Below are positions 53,690-64,000 of a DNA stretch of 64,000 nt, one piece after another. Each line of letters opens with the position of its first letter. Position 1 is the stretch's first letter. The DNA comes from Diadophis punctatus similis (Eukaryota; Chordata; Lepidosauria; Squamata; Dipsadidae): assembly GCA_023053685.1 (NCBI GenBank), contig JALIGW010000003.1, positions 48,635,996 to 48,699,995 of the forward strand, in the 5' to 3' direction. The position numbers were made by a program, and so were the translations under genes. The notes below the pieces were generated by a model. The model was not told where the DNA came from. It worked only from the letters and a program-made list of their open reading frames with translations, and made no database searches.

Positions 53690-53920
53690 GGCGCAGTGGT
53701 TAGAGTGCAGCACTGCAGGCTACTTCAGCCGACTGCTAGTTCAACAGTTCAGCTGTTCAAATCTCACCGGCTCAAGGTTGACTCAGCCTTCCATCCTTCT
53801 GAGGTCGGTAAAATGAGGACCCAGATTGTTGGGGGCAATATGCTGAACACTGTAAACCGCTCATAGAGGGCTGTAAAGCACTGTGACGCGGTCTATAAGT
53901 CTAAGTGCTATTGCTACTCA
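53690..53920 (+). mobile_element. tRNA-derived squamate SINE
   Basis: The full-length-looking copy runs from GAGCCGAGGTGGCGCAGTGG through CGGCTCAAGGTTGACTCAGC, AAAATGAGGACCCAGATTGT and GTAAACCGCTCATAGAGGG to TATAAGTCTAAGTGCTATTG. It is the best-preserved of the three copies. Its target duplication is not obvious. Confidence 0.92.
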
Positions 53921-54040
53921 GGGAAAGGACAAGAGGGAGGAAGAGAAAGTAGAGAAGGAAGGGGAGAAAAGGAGAGGAGGGAAGTAGGAAAGAGGGAGAG
54001 AAGGAGAAAGGTAGAGGGAAGAGAGGGATATAGAAGGAAG
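53920..54040 (+). repeat. GGGAA/GGAGA purine-rich tract
   Basis: Continuous A/G sequence with GAAGG, GGAGA and AGGGA units. Confidence 0.85.
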
Positions 54041-54220
54041 GGAGTAATATGAAATATTGGGGGAAAACAGATGGACGATAAAAATACAAAGGGTGCAAAA
54101 TTAGAATGTTTGTTTATGGACTATTGGATAGAAATGTATAATATATATATTGATATGATTTATGGTATATGTATGGATGATTATGTGGAGATGGTGAAAA
54201 AGTAAAAAAAATGTGGAAAA

Positions 54221-54334
<114 letters not shown>

Positions 54335-54336
54335 AA

Positions 54337-54478
54337 TGGAGAATCCTCCATCACTGTAGGTATTCAAACTGAGGGTGGATAGCTATCTGTCAGAGGTGAA
54401 CTGTATTGGATCCTGCATTGTGCAGATACCAGATAACTTCTAGTATCATTTCTGAATCTACAATTCTTTGGTTCTATG
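54337..54478 (+). mobile_element. CR1 LINE 3' end
   Basis: ATGGAGAATCCTCCATCACT, then GGATAGCTATCTGTCAGAGG, ending ACAATTCTTTGGTTCTATGA: the typical end of CR1 with its ATTCTATGA repeats. Confidence 0.75.
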
Positions 54479-57024
54479 AATTACATTTTAGGATTAGAGT
54501 ATAACAAGCCCTTATCTCCCTAAAATTGTTTATGAAGATGCAGGATATAAGAAATAACTTTTTTTTATTACTCTCACTGCCATGTAGTAAACTTCACAGT
54601 GAATTCTCACTTGTATTCGTTGAAATTCATGTTGGGTCTTCCTCCATGGTGCTCTAGCTATTGTCTTGTTTGTTTAATTGCCTTTGGGTTTGAGATACAA
54701 AAATAGTTAAGGAGAAGAGGGTATTTGGGTGCAACTGTGTCACTCTTTTAGGTCAATTTTATATTCTACAATATGATGAGAGCTTCATTAGGATGAGGCT
54801 TAATATCTGGGGCAGCAATTCTCATAACTTGGCCCCATTCTTCTCTGGTAGGGCCTGCATATGTCCTCTAGCTAGCAGACGAGAACCAAGGCATCTCTTG
54901 ATTCTTCCTTGTCTTCTGTGGATGTTCTCTCTGAGAGGCATGACAAAAATCTCTTTACAGAATAATCAGGGGGTGTTTTTAATCAATGAAAAATGTTTCT
55001 AAAAACCAAAGATATCTTACATTAATTTATATAAACACAATGCAGGAAAAATAGCGGGAAAAATTCATTAGAACTTAAAAACCTAGGAAGATAATTGCCC
55101 CAGTGATATTGGAGTAAGGCAAATCTCCCTAGAGAGAGACACTATTCTCAAGTACTGTGCTATAATTGAAAAGCCGTATTTTATGTCATTCTTAGTAGTA
55201 GAAAAAAGCTGTATTGTTTTTTTTGTGAACCAATATAAAGGTATACAATGCTTTGGATATTTTATATTGTATATTAAATGATAAAGCATTTTGGTTAGGG
55301 CTTTGATGGAGGGGTGTTTTTTTCTCCTGCAAATTTGCTCCTTAATTGTCTTTTCTTTGTTCCATTTTGCTGTTACCAAAATAATAAAAGCCCATACTTT
55401 AACTATACAATTGTCTGTAACAACTATTATTTGTAAAAATACATTTTTGCATGTCCTAATTGAACCGGGAAAGTTTTGTAGAACATGGCGCAGGTAAAAG
55501 AAACAACTAAAACATATCTAATTTCAGGGCATCTGAGAAAAGTGGATTAACCTATGGCTTGATGTATCTCTTGCCCTACTGCCCTGTCCTTTCCAAAGCT
55601 AATAGAAGAGAGTAGGATGAGTTTGTGACACATACATGTTTCCAAATCAATAAAGAAAAAGTTTCAGAAATTAAATAAATTCGTTTTCATAACTAGTACA
55701 ACAAAAGGGGGGGAAATGCCTGCGAGAACCAGCAAGAGATGAAGCTTCACTCCAGCTCTGGAATATGGAGCGAATCTCCATCCCCCGCCCTTCCCTTCTC
55801 AGTCCAACCGGGGAGGGGTGGGTGAGGGATGGGACCAGCCAGTGGTGGGTTCAGCTGACAGGAAGCCACAGCAGGGGGACGAAAGAACCGTGGGTTGCCG
55901 ACACCCGTTGCTTCACCCCACCTGCATCGCTATACCCCCCCCTTGCCGCAACAGCACCATTACCTTGTTCCAGCTGGTGAGGGCTGCGCTACTCTTGCAC
56001 GTTCACCACCTGTAAAGTTGCAAGTACTCCCTCTACGGCAGAGATTTCCAGCCCTACCACAAGCTGCCTGGCCAGTCCCATATTTCAGCTCTTTAGTCAC
56101 AGGATTGCCCCATTGGTCATCCCAGAGCAGCTCCTCCACCTGGGTGCACTGCAGACCACCAAAATTTTATCACGGACCACCAGTGGTCTGCGGACCACCG
56201 GTTGGTGACCTCTGTACTAGATACTTTAGACTGGGAAATTGAAAAACCATCCCAAACTAAGGGAGAGGCAAATTATTTGCATGTTGTTGCCACAAAAACT
56301 ACACAAACATATTCATCAAGTCACCAGAAAGTGAGCTCAGCTTTAAAGTGGATTTTAAATGAAAAGGCTAACTTCATAGGAGAGATTCTGAGATTGGTTG
56401 TCATATACACAAATACAACAATGTGAGGTGCAAAAGATGAAATTGCTTCCTTTTGAAAAGCAATACGACTTGGGGCAAGCAAGAAGAGAAGGTCCCTTTT
56501 TAGAATGCAGATGACAATTAACTAAATCACACTGTTCAAATGTTTCTTGTATTTTTATAGTTTAGGAGTTGAAAAGTCACTTCTTGTCAGAGAAAGAGTA
56601 TACCATTCTTGCATGGCAAGTGCAATGATCGCATCCTGCAGAGGAAGGATGTTATGATAGGAAGCTGCTAATGATAAGGACGTTGTCAGAAGTGGACTAG
56701 CAGAGGAGAAAAATTGCACTGAAGAATTGCTTTCTTTGATAAAGTCTTCAAATCAACTAGTATACAGTATATGTATTGGTCACTATTTACCATTGGCTTC
56801 CTCAGGACTTATAAAATACATGTTAACTTTATACTGTAAGGTGGTAGACGGCAATAATGTTTTGCCTGTGGCATTCAAAACAGAAATGGAAATTGGAATT
56901 CATGACGTAGTGAACTCTCCAATAGTTCTGGATATTCTTGAACTGTAACTTAAAGAATCCGCAGCCAATGTAATGAAGTGACACATAATTCCAACATATT
57001 GTAGGTATTGAGATCAGCAGGCAG
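54479..57024. other. Intron, mostly unique
   Basis: Apart from the hAT fragments at 55840-56215, I recognise nothing here. Confidence 0.4.
55840..56215. mobile_element. Mosaic of hAT fragments
   Basis: CAGTGGTGGGTTCAGCTGAC near 55841 matches the start of the family at 17788. At the other edge, GGACCACCGGTTGGTGACCT followed by CTG looks like the right end of a different hAT family. The ends do not pair with each other. Confidence 0.45.
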
Positions 57025-57029
57025 AAACC

Positions 57030-57531
57030 TGTTGGAAGAAATGTCCATCTGGGTTCAGTTCCAAGTGGGGAAGAAGACACTGGATTCATGGAAGTTGCTT
57101 GGAAAGAAGGTTTATTGATGAACAAGATCACATGGCTTGAGATCCTGGACAAAAAGGCCAAGATGCCGAGAGTACCTGGGTTTTATGCCCTCTGTTGGGC
57201 TTTGAATTTGAGCTTGTGTTCTGATTGGTTGTCAGACTCCCATGGGGCCATGCAGGTGTAACTTTGTAGGTTGTATTTTGAGTCCCAGACTTGGTTGACT
57301 CTTGCTGGGTGATGATGTAATGAAAGGGCTTTGGGCAATTCCTACTATGGCTCTGTCTGAAGGAGGTAGATCTTTGTTATGTAGAATAGACTGGCCCAGG
57401 CCTTAATGGCCCATTGACAAAGGTGGGGGGCTGAGTTTCTGCCTCCCTTTTAGGGGAAATATTATGCTGTTTTTAATATTTCCTAAAATATCTCATTTTC
57501 CTAGGAGAGGGGTGGGTGCTAACTTCCTACA
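57030..57531 (-). mobile_element. Solo LTR of an endogenous retrovirus or LTR retrotransposon
   Basis: A 502-bp unit. On the minus strand it starts TGTAGGAAGTTAGC and ends CATTTCTTCCAACA, so it has TG...CA ends. In between, minus-strand GGCATAAAACCCAGG could be the TATA region, and TCATCAATAAACCTTC holds an AATAAA signal at the expected distance before the end. The flanking 5-mers AAACC and AATCC match at four of five bases. No internal coding region adjoins it. Confidence 0.7.
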
Positions 57532-57845
57532 AATCCATGGCAAGACAGAAGCAATAAATAAACTGTGAGCAGGTGTCTTTCTGTTTTAAGGCCCTGAAGA
57601 TTTCAGTTGATTCAAAAAGACAGAAGGGAGTCCTATAATTTAAACTCGGAGGCAGACATATATTAGCCTTCAGTCTTGTGTATTGTGGTAGGCATCTCTT
57701 CTGCATGCACATGACTTATTATTTGCAATAAAGGAAGCTAATCCAAATGTATCTTTGAGCTTCTTCTATAAGAAAGTTATGATTTATTACCATACCTGAC
57801 ATATGTCTGAGTGGCATCTATTAGGGAAAGATGTCCTAGAGAACC

Positions 57846-58297
57846 CAGGAGTGTCAAACTCAAGCCCCCGCCCCCAGCTCCCTTTTTGCTGGCAGAGGGC
57901 TAGCAAAACAAACTAAAAGCAAAACAAAAGGAAAGGAAAAATGTTTCTCCTTTTGCATTTGAGCATCCAAGAAGGGACAGGAAAGGAAAAAGGGAAAGAG
58001 GAAAGAAAAAGAAAAAGAAGGGAAGATGGGAAAAGAGCATGGAAGGAAAAATAATGAAAGAGGGAAAGGAAGAAGAAAGGAGAATGAAGAGGGAAGGAAA
58101 AAGGGAAGGAAAGAAGGAGGGAAGGAAGGAAGGAAGGAGATTATAATGAGAGGGAGGGTCTGAGGGAAGTCTTGCCTTAGCATTTGGCCATCACAGGTGC
58201 CCCCGACACAAGTGACGTCAAGCTGGCCCCGCCCACCATGGCCTCGCCCCCAAGGACATTGATGCTGCCCTCAATGAAATGGAATTTGACACCCCTG
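57846..58297 (+). mobile_element. hAT-like element with purine-rich expansion
   Basis: The ends CAGGAGTGTCAAACTCAAG and GAATTTGACACCCCTG match the element at 28799, as does the internal TGCCCTCAATGAAAT. The middle (57900-58140) is a long GGAAA/GAAGG purine tract. The flanking 8-mers AGAGAACC and GAATAACC agree at 5 of 8 positions. Confidence 0.8.
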
Positions 58298-58305
58298 GAA
58301 TAACC

Positions 58306-60699
58306 ATTAAAGATTATTATATCTTGTTTAATAGAACCAAAAAATACAATTTATCCTACCAATTCAAGATCTTAAAATATATGGCTACAGCTCTTACTCA
58401 ACTGAGTAAGGTATCAAACACTAGAATTTCTGTACTTAACTGTATTGATTGGAAACCCTAATTCCTAATGAGAAGATAGCAATCCACAAAAGTGAGGTTT
58501 GGTGTTTTTTGAAAGGGGTATTATTATTCTTTGTGGACTGTCCACAGGATGTCAGCATCCTGTTGTTGTTGCACCAACCTCTGTAATAATGAAGCAATAA
58601 CACAGTAAGCTTTTTGAGAATTTAGTAAGCTGTTGGGATGAAACCTTCTGTCAGAAGAAAGAGATGGGAGGTGACAACAACTTAAGTGCAACCATTAAGC
58701 TTTATTATGGAGACCTTGGATTTGTTCTTAATAAAGGAAAATTAGCAATGCAAATATTTCTACTTACCAATTATCTTATATATAAATAGAAGGTTGCAGA
58801 TCTGCACAGTTAATACCAGTCATGTTGAAACCTTTTCTCAGCAGTTCACCAGCAAATGGCACTGTATTTTCTAGTCTATATTTATGGAGTTCAGGGTTCC
58901 TAGTGAGGGGAATGGAAAGGTGGAAATAGATTTAATGGGCTGTGTAGAGTAAATATATCCTTTACTCCTGTAAATAGAATGATTGAAATACATATATTTA
59001 AAGTAAATACTACATTTAGCTCAACATCTCCATAAATTAAAATGGAATTTATTAATATTATGATATTCTTCTGAGGCGATACCTACATTTTATACAAAAT
59101 TAATAAGAACCTTTAAAATACTAATGGGAAGGATTTGTACTTAAGAGTGTGAGCCCCTGAACATTCAGAATGCATATAAACCTCTGTGTTTATAGATGGT
59201 GAGTTGAATCTGGTTCTGTACACTCCTACAGAAGCAAAATGCAGTCTTACTCATAATTTACAATAAATAATGTAAAAGTGTTGTTTTTTTCTTGAAACTA
59301 TAAATGTTCTTACAACATGAGCAATGGTAACAGCAAAAATGCTAATCAACTGCGCTTTTCTTATTCGTTCTTAGAAGCTAACATATATTGGATCCTCACA
59401 GCTTTTCTTTATATAGCTAGGTCTGAACTTATTGAGGTAGTCTTGATTTCAGGAGCATTTCCTCCCCTCAGGCTGATATAAGCAGTACTGAGATTCAATA
59501 TTCATTCAACCCATAATAAATAGCTCAAAAGACCAATAAGCAATAGTGCGTGGTTTGTGGTTAATTAGCTTATGGTTGTATCTAGAAATCAGTCAAGGAA
59601 AAAAATATAGGTTGGTGTATTTGTTTTTAATTCTTCTAGATGAGGCCAGAGTAGAGAGTTATTGTTGAAGAAGAATCTAGAAAGGCCTTTTTTCTTTGGA
59701 TCTGATGTATATAATTGAATGTCCCAGAAAAATCTTGTTTAGTGTAAAACACGGTTTTATACTAAAATATTGTAAAATACTGTTTTGTTGAACTTCACTT
59801 GGTATCTGTATGGAAGGGGCTTGCCAGTGAGTTTTTTATGGAGCTTCCAGTCTTGGATTTCTGGTGATAGTCAGATGAGGCTGAATTTCTTCATAGGTTC
59901 TCTGGCATTTAAATTGCTGCCATAAAATATGCCAGGTAGTAGTAGGAGAGATTTTGCTACCTAAATGCCAATGTCCAGGAAAATATTGTTTGTTACTTTG
60001 AGAAACAACGTGGGTTTCATTATTCTATGGAAAATGTGTTTTTTTCGGGGTCCATGTTACTTTCTTCCAGAAAAGCGTCCTTTCGCCATATTAACAATGA
60101 ATTCTGCTTCAGGAAAATGCCTCCTTTAAAAATATGAAATAGGTAAACATTTCTATCCCTTGCACATACCTTGAAAGATGACTGAAATGAGTGGCGGCTT
60201 TTATGCAAGAAAATATTTTGTAGCAAGAAGCTTCCCTGTTGTATATACTGCTTTGTTACATGTGTTGACCTGATAATATTTCTCAAGGGGCTAGTTCTTT
60301 TTTTTTCTAATGTTGTGAATTCTTGTTTCTTTTTCTTCATAACATATCTAGGATAGAAAAGTATTATATTAGTTTGGCCGAGAGACTGAATCTTTCAAAT
60401 AACTGTGCAAGCAGTATTCAGCTACACAAACAAAGCTTCAGGTCCCTCTTCCTTTTTGGGTTCTGTCTTCAGATGATATAGTTCTTTTTATGATCTTATT
60501 GGTGTATTACTTCAAGATAGATACGAAACAAACACTTTGACAACACTGTTAAAGTATTGGATTATTTCTTGTTGTTGTTTGCAAATATTTGTACTTTGTG
60601 TTTTGTGTGTGTTTTTTCTTATTGTAAAAATTTAATATAAAAGACTATTAAAAAAAAGATTAACCATCTTTCTGCCAGCAATAATGTTGCTTCCACTAA
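58306..60699. other. Unique-looking intron, no recognised feature
   Basis: AT-rich. The part near 59820-60290 looks less degenerate. No exon or repeat recognised. Confidence 0.4.
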
Positions 60700-60701
60700 T
60701 A

Positions 60702-61128
60702 CAGGTAGTTGTTGACTTACAACAGTTTGTTTAGTGACCGTTCAAGTTAAAATGGCACTGAAAAAGTGAGTTATGACCATTTTTCACCCTTAACAACCAT
60801 TACAGCATTCCCATGCCCATGTGATCAAAATTCTTGGCAACTGATGATGGTTATAATGTGCTGGGATCATTCAATCAGCTTTTGGGACTTTCTGCCAAGC
60901 CACGTTAATGGGGAAGCCAGATTCACTTAACAACTGTGTCACTAATTTAATTTACCCCAGGGAGTAGGGCGGCATATAAGAACAGTAAAATAAATAATAA
61001 ATAAACGATGGCAGTGATTCAATTAACTAACTGTGGCAGGAAAGTCATAAAATGGGCCAAATTCACTTAACAAATGTCTTATTTAGCAACTTGGGGGTTC
61101 ATTGTGGTTGTAAGTCGAGGACTAATTG
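60702..61128 (+). mobile_element. Tigger/mariner-like MITE with TA flanks and an inner insertion
   Basis: The left end is CAGGTAGTTGTTGACTTACA and the right end GTAAGTCGAGGACTAATTG, with TA at 60700-60701 and 61129-61130. The interior carries GCCAAGCCACGTTAATGGGG and repeated TTCACTTAACAA. A short L2-like tail (60950-61006) interrupts it. Confidence 0.85.
60950..61006 (+). mobile_element. L2-like LINE tail nested in the MITE
   Basis: ATTTACCCCAGGGAGTAGGG, then CGGCATATAAGAACAGTAAA and an AAATAAAT tail. It separates two halves that are continuous in the copy at 4596. Confidence 0.7.
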
Positions 61129-61130
61129 TA

Positions 61131-63170
61131 TAAGTGTGCATATCTACCTTAAAAAGTAGTTGGCTACTAAATTTCCTGAAGAGTTAATTAAGGGCTTTAA
61201 TTGAAACATAGTTGGCAATGGCTAATACAACCATTATTTCTTGTCTCTTCAGGATCTCTTCTCTTTCTGGATATTTGCACCAAAGAAACAAATCGCACAT
61301 CATACCATTCTCCTCTTTCCTCTTCTACTTGTTTGCTAGCCATATTCTTCTCCTTCTCTCCCTGAATCCAATTCTAACATTAACAATTTGTACCAACTTC
61401 TTAACTTATTTAAGCTTTCCTCCTTATTCTGAAGATTGTGTGAAAAATCTTATCTGATTCTAATCTTAGTTTGTTTCTAGACTCAGGTAATCAACACAGG
61501 TACTGTTTCTATGTATGGCTAATCACATAACAGGATGATGGGCAGAGAGTATCTCAGAAACCACACAACTCCCATCATCTCTCCCTATCCCATTAGATTA
61601 GTCAAGAGGGACATGTTTTGGGTCCCATTGATAGGGATGAAATACAGCAAAAACTAGCAAGTGTGTCTTTTCTGTGGCTGCACCTACACCTACATAATAC
61701 TTGGCCTTAGATTGGTCCTCATCTCACTCACCTCTGGAAAATCTTGAAGACTATTTTCCTGGGCATGAAGGTTGGGACAGCAATTGCTTGCATAAGGTTT
61801 CTTCGGGAACCACTTTATGCCATTGATACCAATTTTTGTACTGAATTCATAAACTTTTGTTAGCCATCCGTAGGCACATTAGTGAAATGGACAGCCATAT
61901 AATACATTTAAAGAAATAAAGAGCAAATAATAGCATCTACTTTCTATATTTATGTCACAATAAATCTTAAGCGGCATTTGAAGTTAACTTAGAAAAGGAG
62001 AAATAGTTAAGATATATGCAATTTCATACCATGTTGCTGATTTATTAAGGTTGTTACTGAATAGACTATATTAAGATTTTATTTCTTCACCTTTTGTCCC
62101 CAGGTAGACCGTGTTCAAAGGAACACTCAGCAGATAGGAAAATGGAAGCTGGTTGCGCAGCAAATTGGCCTCCTTTTTATTCTACAACATGAATATAAAT
62201 GCAGATGTTTGTAAAATAAATGAGAATATGGAAGATACAGAGTTCACCATAGTGAAATGTTGGCCATGTAATTATTCCCAAAATACAATATATACAGTAC
62301 TTACAGGCTAGTTTTAAGTTGGTTGGCTTGACGAAAACAGGGACAATTGCTTGGGGTGCAAATGGATTCTGTGGTAGTATTGATGAGGTTAGAAGTTATA
62401 TATATTCAAACTTTTTTGTTTATAGTAAGCAGAGATACAAAATGTGCCAAAACTGCCTAAGAAGTTTCAGTGAAGTGGTAATATTAGACAAAACTTCACT
62501 GAATTTCTAGTGTGCAGGTTTCTCTGTAGGATTCTCACTATAAGGGGGGTTATAAAATGCCTCATGAAAAACTGAAAATTACTGTAAATGCATGTGTTAA
62601 GACTTATGGAAATATTGGTTTAGGAGCTGACAGGTAACAAAAGACTACCTGAAGCATGATTACAACCTGCCTTCCCAAATTCAGTATTCATAATTTTCCT
62701 ACATAAACCACACAATTACTAGAGGAGCAGATCAGCTATGCCTTCTCCCTTTTCTTTCCCAGAGAGTCTATAATTTTAGCTGTTATGATTTTGTAATAGA
62801 AATTTTGTATCTAGGGAAAGTAAATGCCTCATTCTAACTAGTCATGTTCATCATGCAAACAGCCCTGATTTTTACAATACTGTACATGCAACTTTCATTG
62901 AAGATATATGTCTGCATTTAGCATGTGCTGTGCTTCTGATCTGAAGTTGAAATGCAGCTTTAGAGTAGGTATGGCTGCACATGCCATATTTTTTGTGTTT
63001 TTTAAAAAGGTGGATATTTTCCTGGGTTCACATGGTAGCTATGCAGTCCCAGAAAAATAACATGTTCAGATGAACAAAGCACCCTATTAGCACATTCTTA
63101 ACTCACTTAATATTTATTTTCTGGGTTTTTGTGGCTTCTGGACAAACCCAGGGTAAAAAATATATGGTTT
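61131..63170. other. Unique-looking intron, no recognised feature
   Basis: No gene or named repeat. Confidence 0.4.
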
Positions 63171-63178
63171 CTCTAAGG

Positions 63179-63517
63179 CAGAGGTTCCCAACATTTTTGT
63201 GATCGAGTACCACTTGGAGGTCCCGTTCAGTCACCACGTACCACCTGGTTCCAGAGAAACTAAATTCGATCAGATATCACTTTATTTCCATAATTGTACC
63301 GTTCCTTTTTTGGCCCCGCGCATCCAGCAACTGGATTCTCGGGCCGCTGGGACCAGGTGGGTGGCGTGTGGCAACAGTTGTGTTAGGCAGTAAACATTTT
63401 TGTGAAGTAAAAAATAACTAACTAAAAATCGTTCATGACCCCGAAAGTGTTCGCGTACCACCTGAAAGGCCCTCACGTACCACTAGTGGTACACATACCA
63501 CAGGTTGGGAACCATTG
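63179..63517 (+). mobile_element. hAT MITE with perfect 8-bp target duplication
   Basis: 339 bp. The ends are CAGAGGTTCCCAACATTTTT and ACAGGTTGGGAACCATTG. Perfect CTCTAAGG duplications flank it (63171-63178 and 63518-63525). The interior has several GTACCAC phrases. Confidence 0.95.
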
Positions 63518-63532
63518 CTCTAAGGAGCTATT

Positions 63533-63827
63533 CAGTGGTGGGATTCAAAAAATGTTACTAATGGTTCTGTGGCCGTGGCTTGGTGGGCATGGCTTGGCTT
63601 GGTGGGCGTGGCAGGGGAAGGATACTGTAAAATCTCCATTTCCTCCCTACTCCAGGGGAAGGTTACTGCAAAATCCCCATTTCCTCCCGATCATCTGGGA
63701 CTCGGGAGGCAGAGAATAGATGGGGGCGGGGCCAGTTAGAAGTGGTATTTACCGGTTCTCTGAACTACTCAAGATTTTTGCTACCGGTTCTCCAGAACTG
63801 GTTAGAACCTGCTGAATCCGACCTCTG
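63533..63827 (+). mobile_element. hAT-like element, CAGTGGTGGG family
   Basis: It starts CAGTGGTGGGATTCAAAAAA and ends CTGAATCCGACCTCTG. Inside are TACCGGTTCTCTGAACTAC and GCTACCGGTTCTCCAGAAC. It is the family of the 119-bp element at 17788. It lies 15 bp beyond the preceding hAT element, and no target duplication is clear. Confidence 0.75.
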
Positions 63828-64000
63828 GCCGGTATTGATAGATGTCGAGCACCTATTCAGCTTCAGATCCAAAGTGCACCATGTATTCAATTTGTGCATA
63901 CAATAAGCAATCTGAAATGCAAAAGTCTTCTCATGTTTAGCTGAATCAAGTTGGTTTCCATATAAATTCAGATTATTCAGCATTCAAAATTGCATGAACG

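Larger units (their letters stand above)
50877..54120 (+). mobile_element. Purine-rich L1-like LINE remnant, interrupted
   Basis: It starts with a GC-richer segment (GAGGGCGTCGCCAATGTCTC) that could be a LINE 5' region. A 99-residue coiled-coil-like, Lys/Glu-rich frame follows (51699-51998), as in ORF1 proteins of L1-type elements. The rest is A/G-rich. A CR1 fragment and a SINE interrupt it. I recognise no RT motif, so the L1 label is tentative. Confidence 0.3.

Overview
This is a 64 kb, AT-rich vertebrate genomic window with almost no coding sequence. The only host coding sequence I can support is a pair of adjacent internal exons on the + strand, at 9998-10143 and 11795-11936. Together they encode the first immunoglobulin-like domain of a LAR-family (type IIa) receptor protein tyrosine phosphatase. 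The residues match PTPRF (LAR) better than the paralogues PTPRD or PTPRS. Everything else appears to be intron: at least 10 kb upstream, 1.65 kb between the exons, and more than 52 kb downstream in which I could not find the next (Ig2) exon.

The repeats point to a squamate reptile, most likely a snake. They include CR1/L2/Rex1-like LINE 3' ends, a tRNA-derived SINE whose body reads as a squamate family, many non-autonomous DNA transposons (hAT-like with 8-bp target duplications; TA-flanked mariner-like), two LTR candidates, and very long AAT, AT, ATATT and GA microsatellites. The organism call is an inference from remembered repeat families, not from a search.

Layout. 1-9.9 kb: intron with an L2 tail, two Tigger-like fragments, a CR1/L2-type LINE end and one hAT element. 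10-12 kb: the two PTPRF exons. 12-18 kb: mostly unique intron, then an AAT array split by a mariner-like MITE and a nested LINE/SINE/hAT cluster. 20-25 kb: a possible LTR end and two copies of a TA-flanked 'GTATAAGACGCACC' MITE, one swollen to 1.2 kb by a GC-rich minisatellite and stacked palindromes. 26-43 kb: hAT elements, LINE ends, a 96%-identical inverted duplication around a CA/AT microsatellite, and a hAT inserted exactly at the edge of a Tigger-like element. 45-54 kb: GC-rich hAT with internal triplication, L2 open-frame remnants, GT/GA microsatellite, a palindromic hAT MITE, and an L1-like purine-rich tract broken by CR1 and SINE insertions. 54-64 kb: a solo LTR, more hAT copies and a Tigger-like element with an inner insertion.

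I found no intact transposase, reverse transcriptase, CRISPR array, tRNA gene or other complete gene. I found no new gene system. The most unusual material is structural: the inverted duplication near 39.5-39.9 kb, the expanded MITE at 23.7-24.9 kb, and several insertions that can be put in order from their target duplications.
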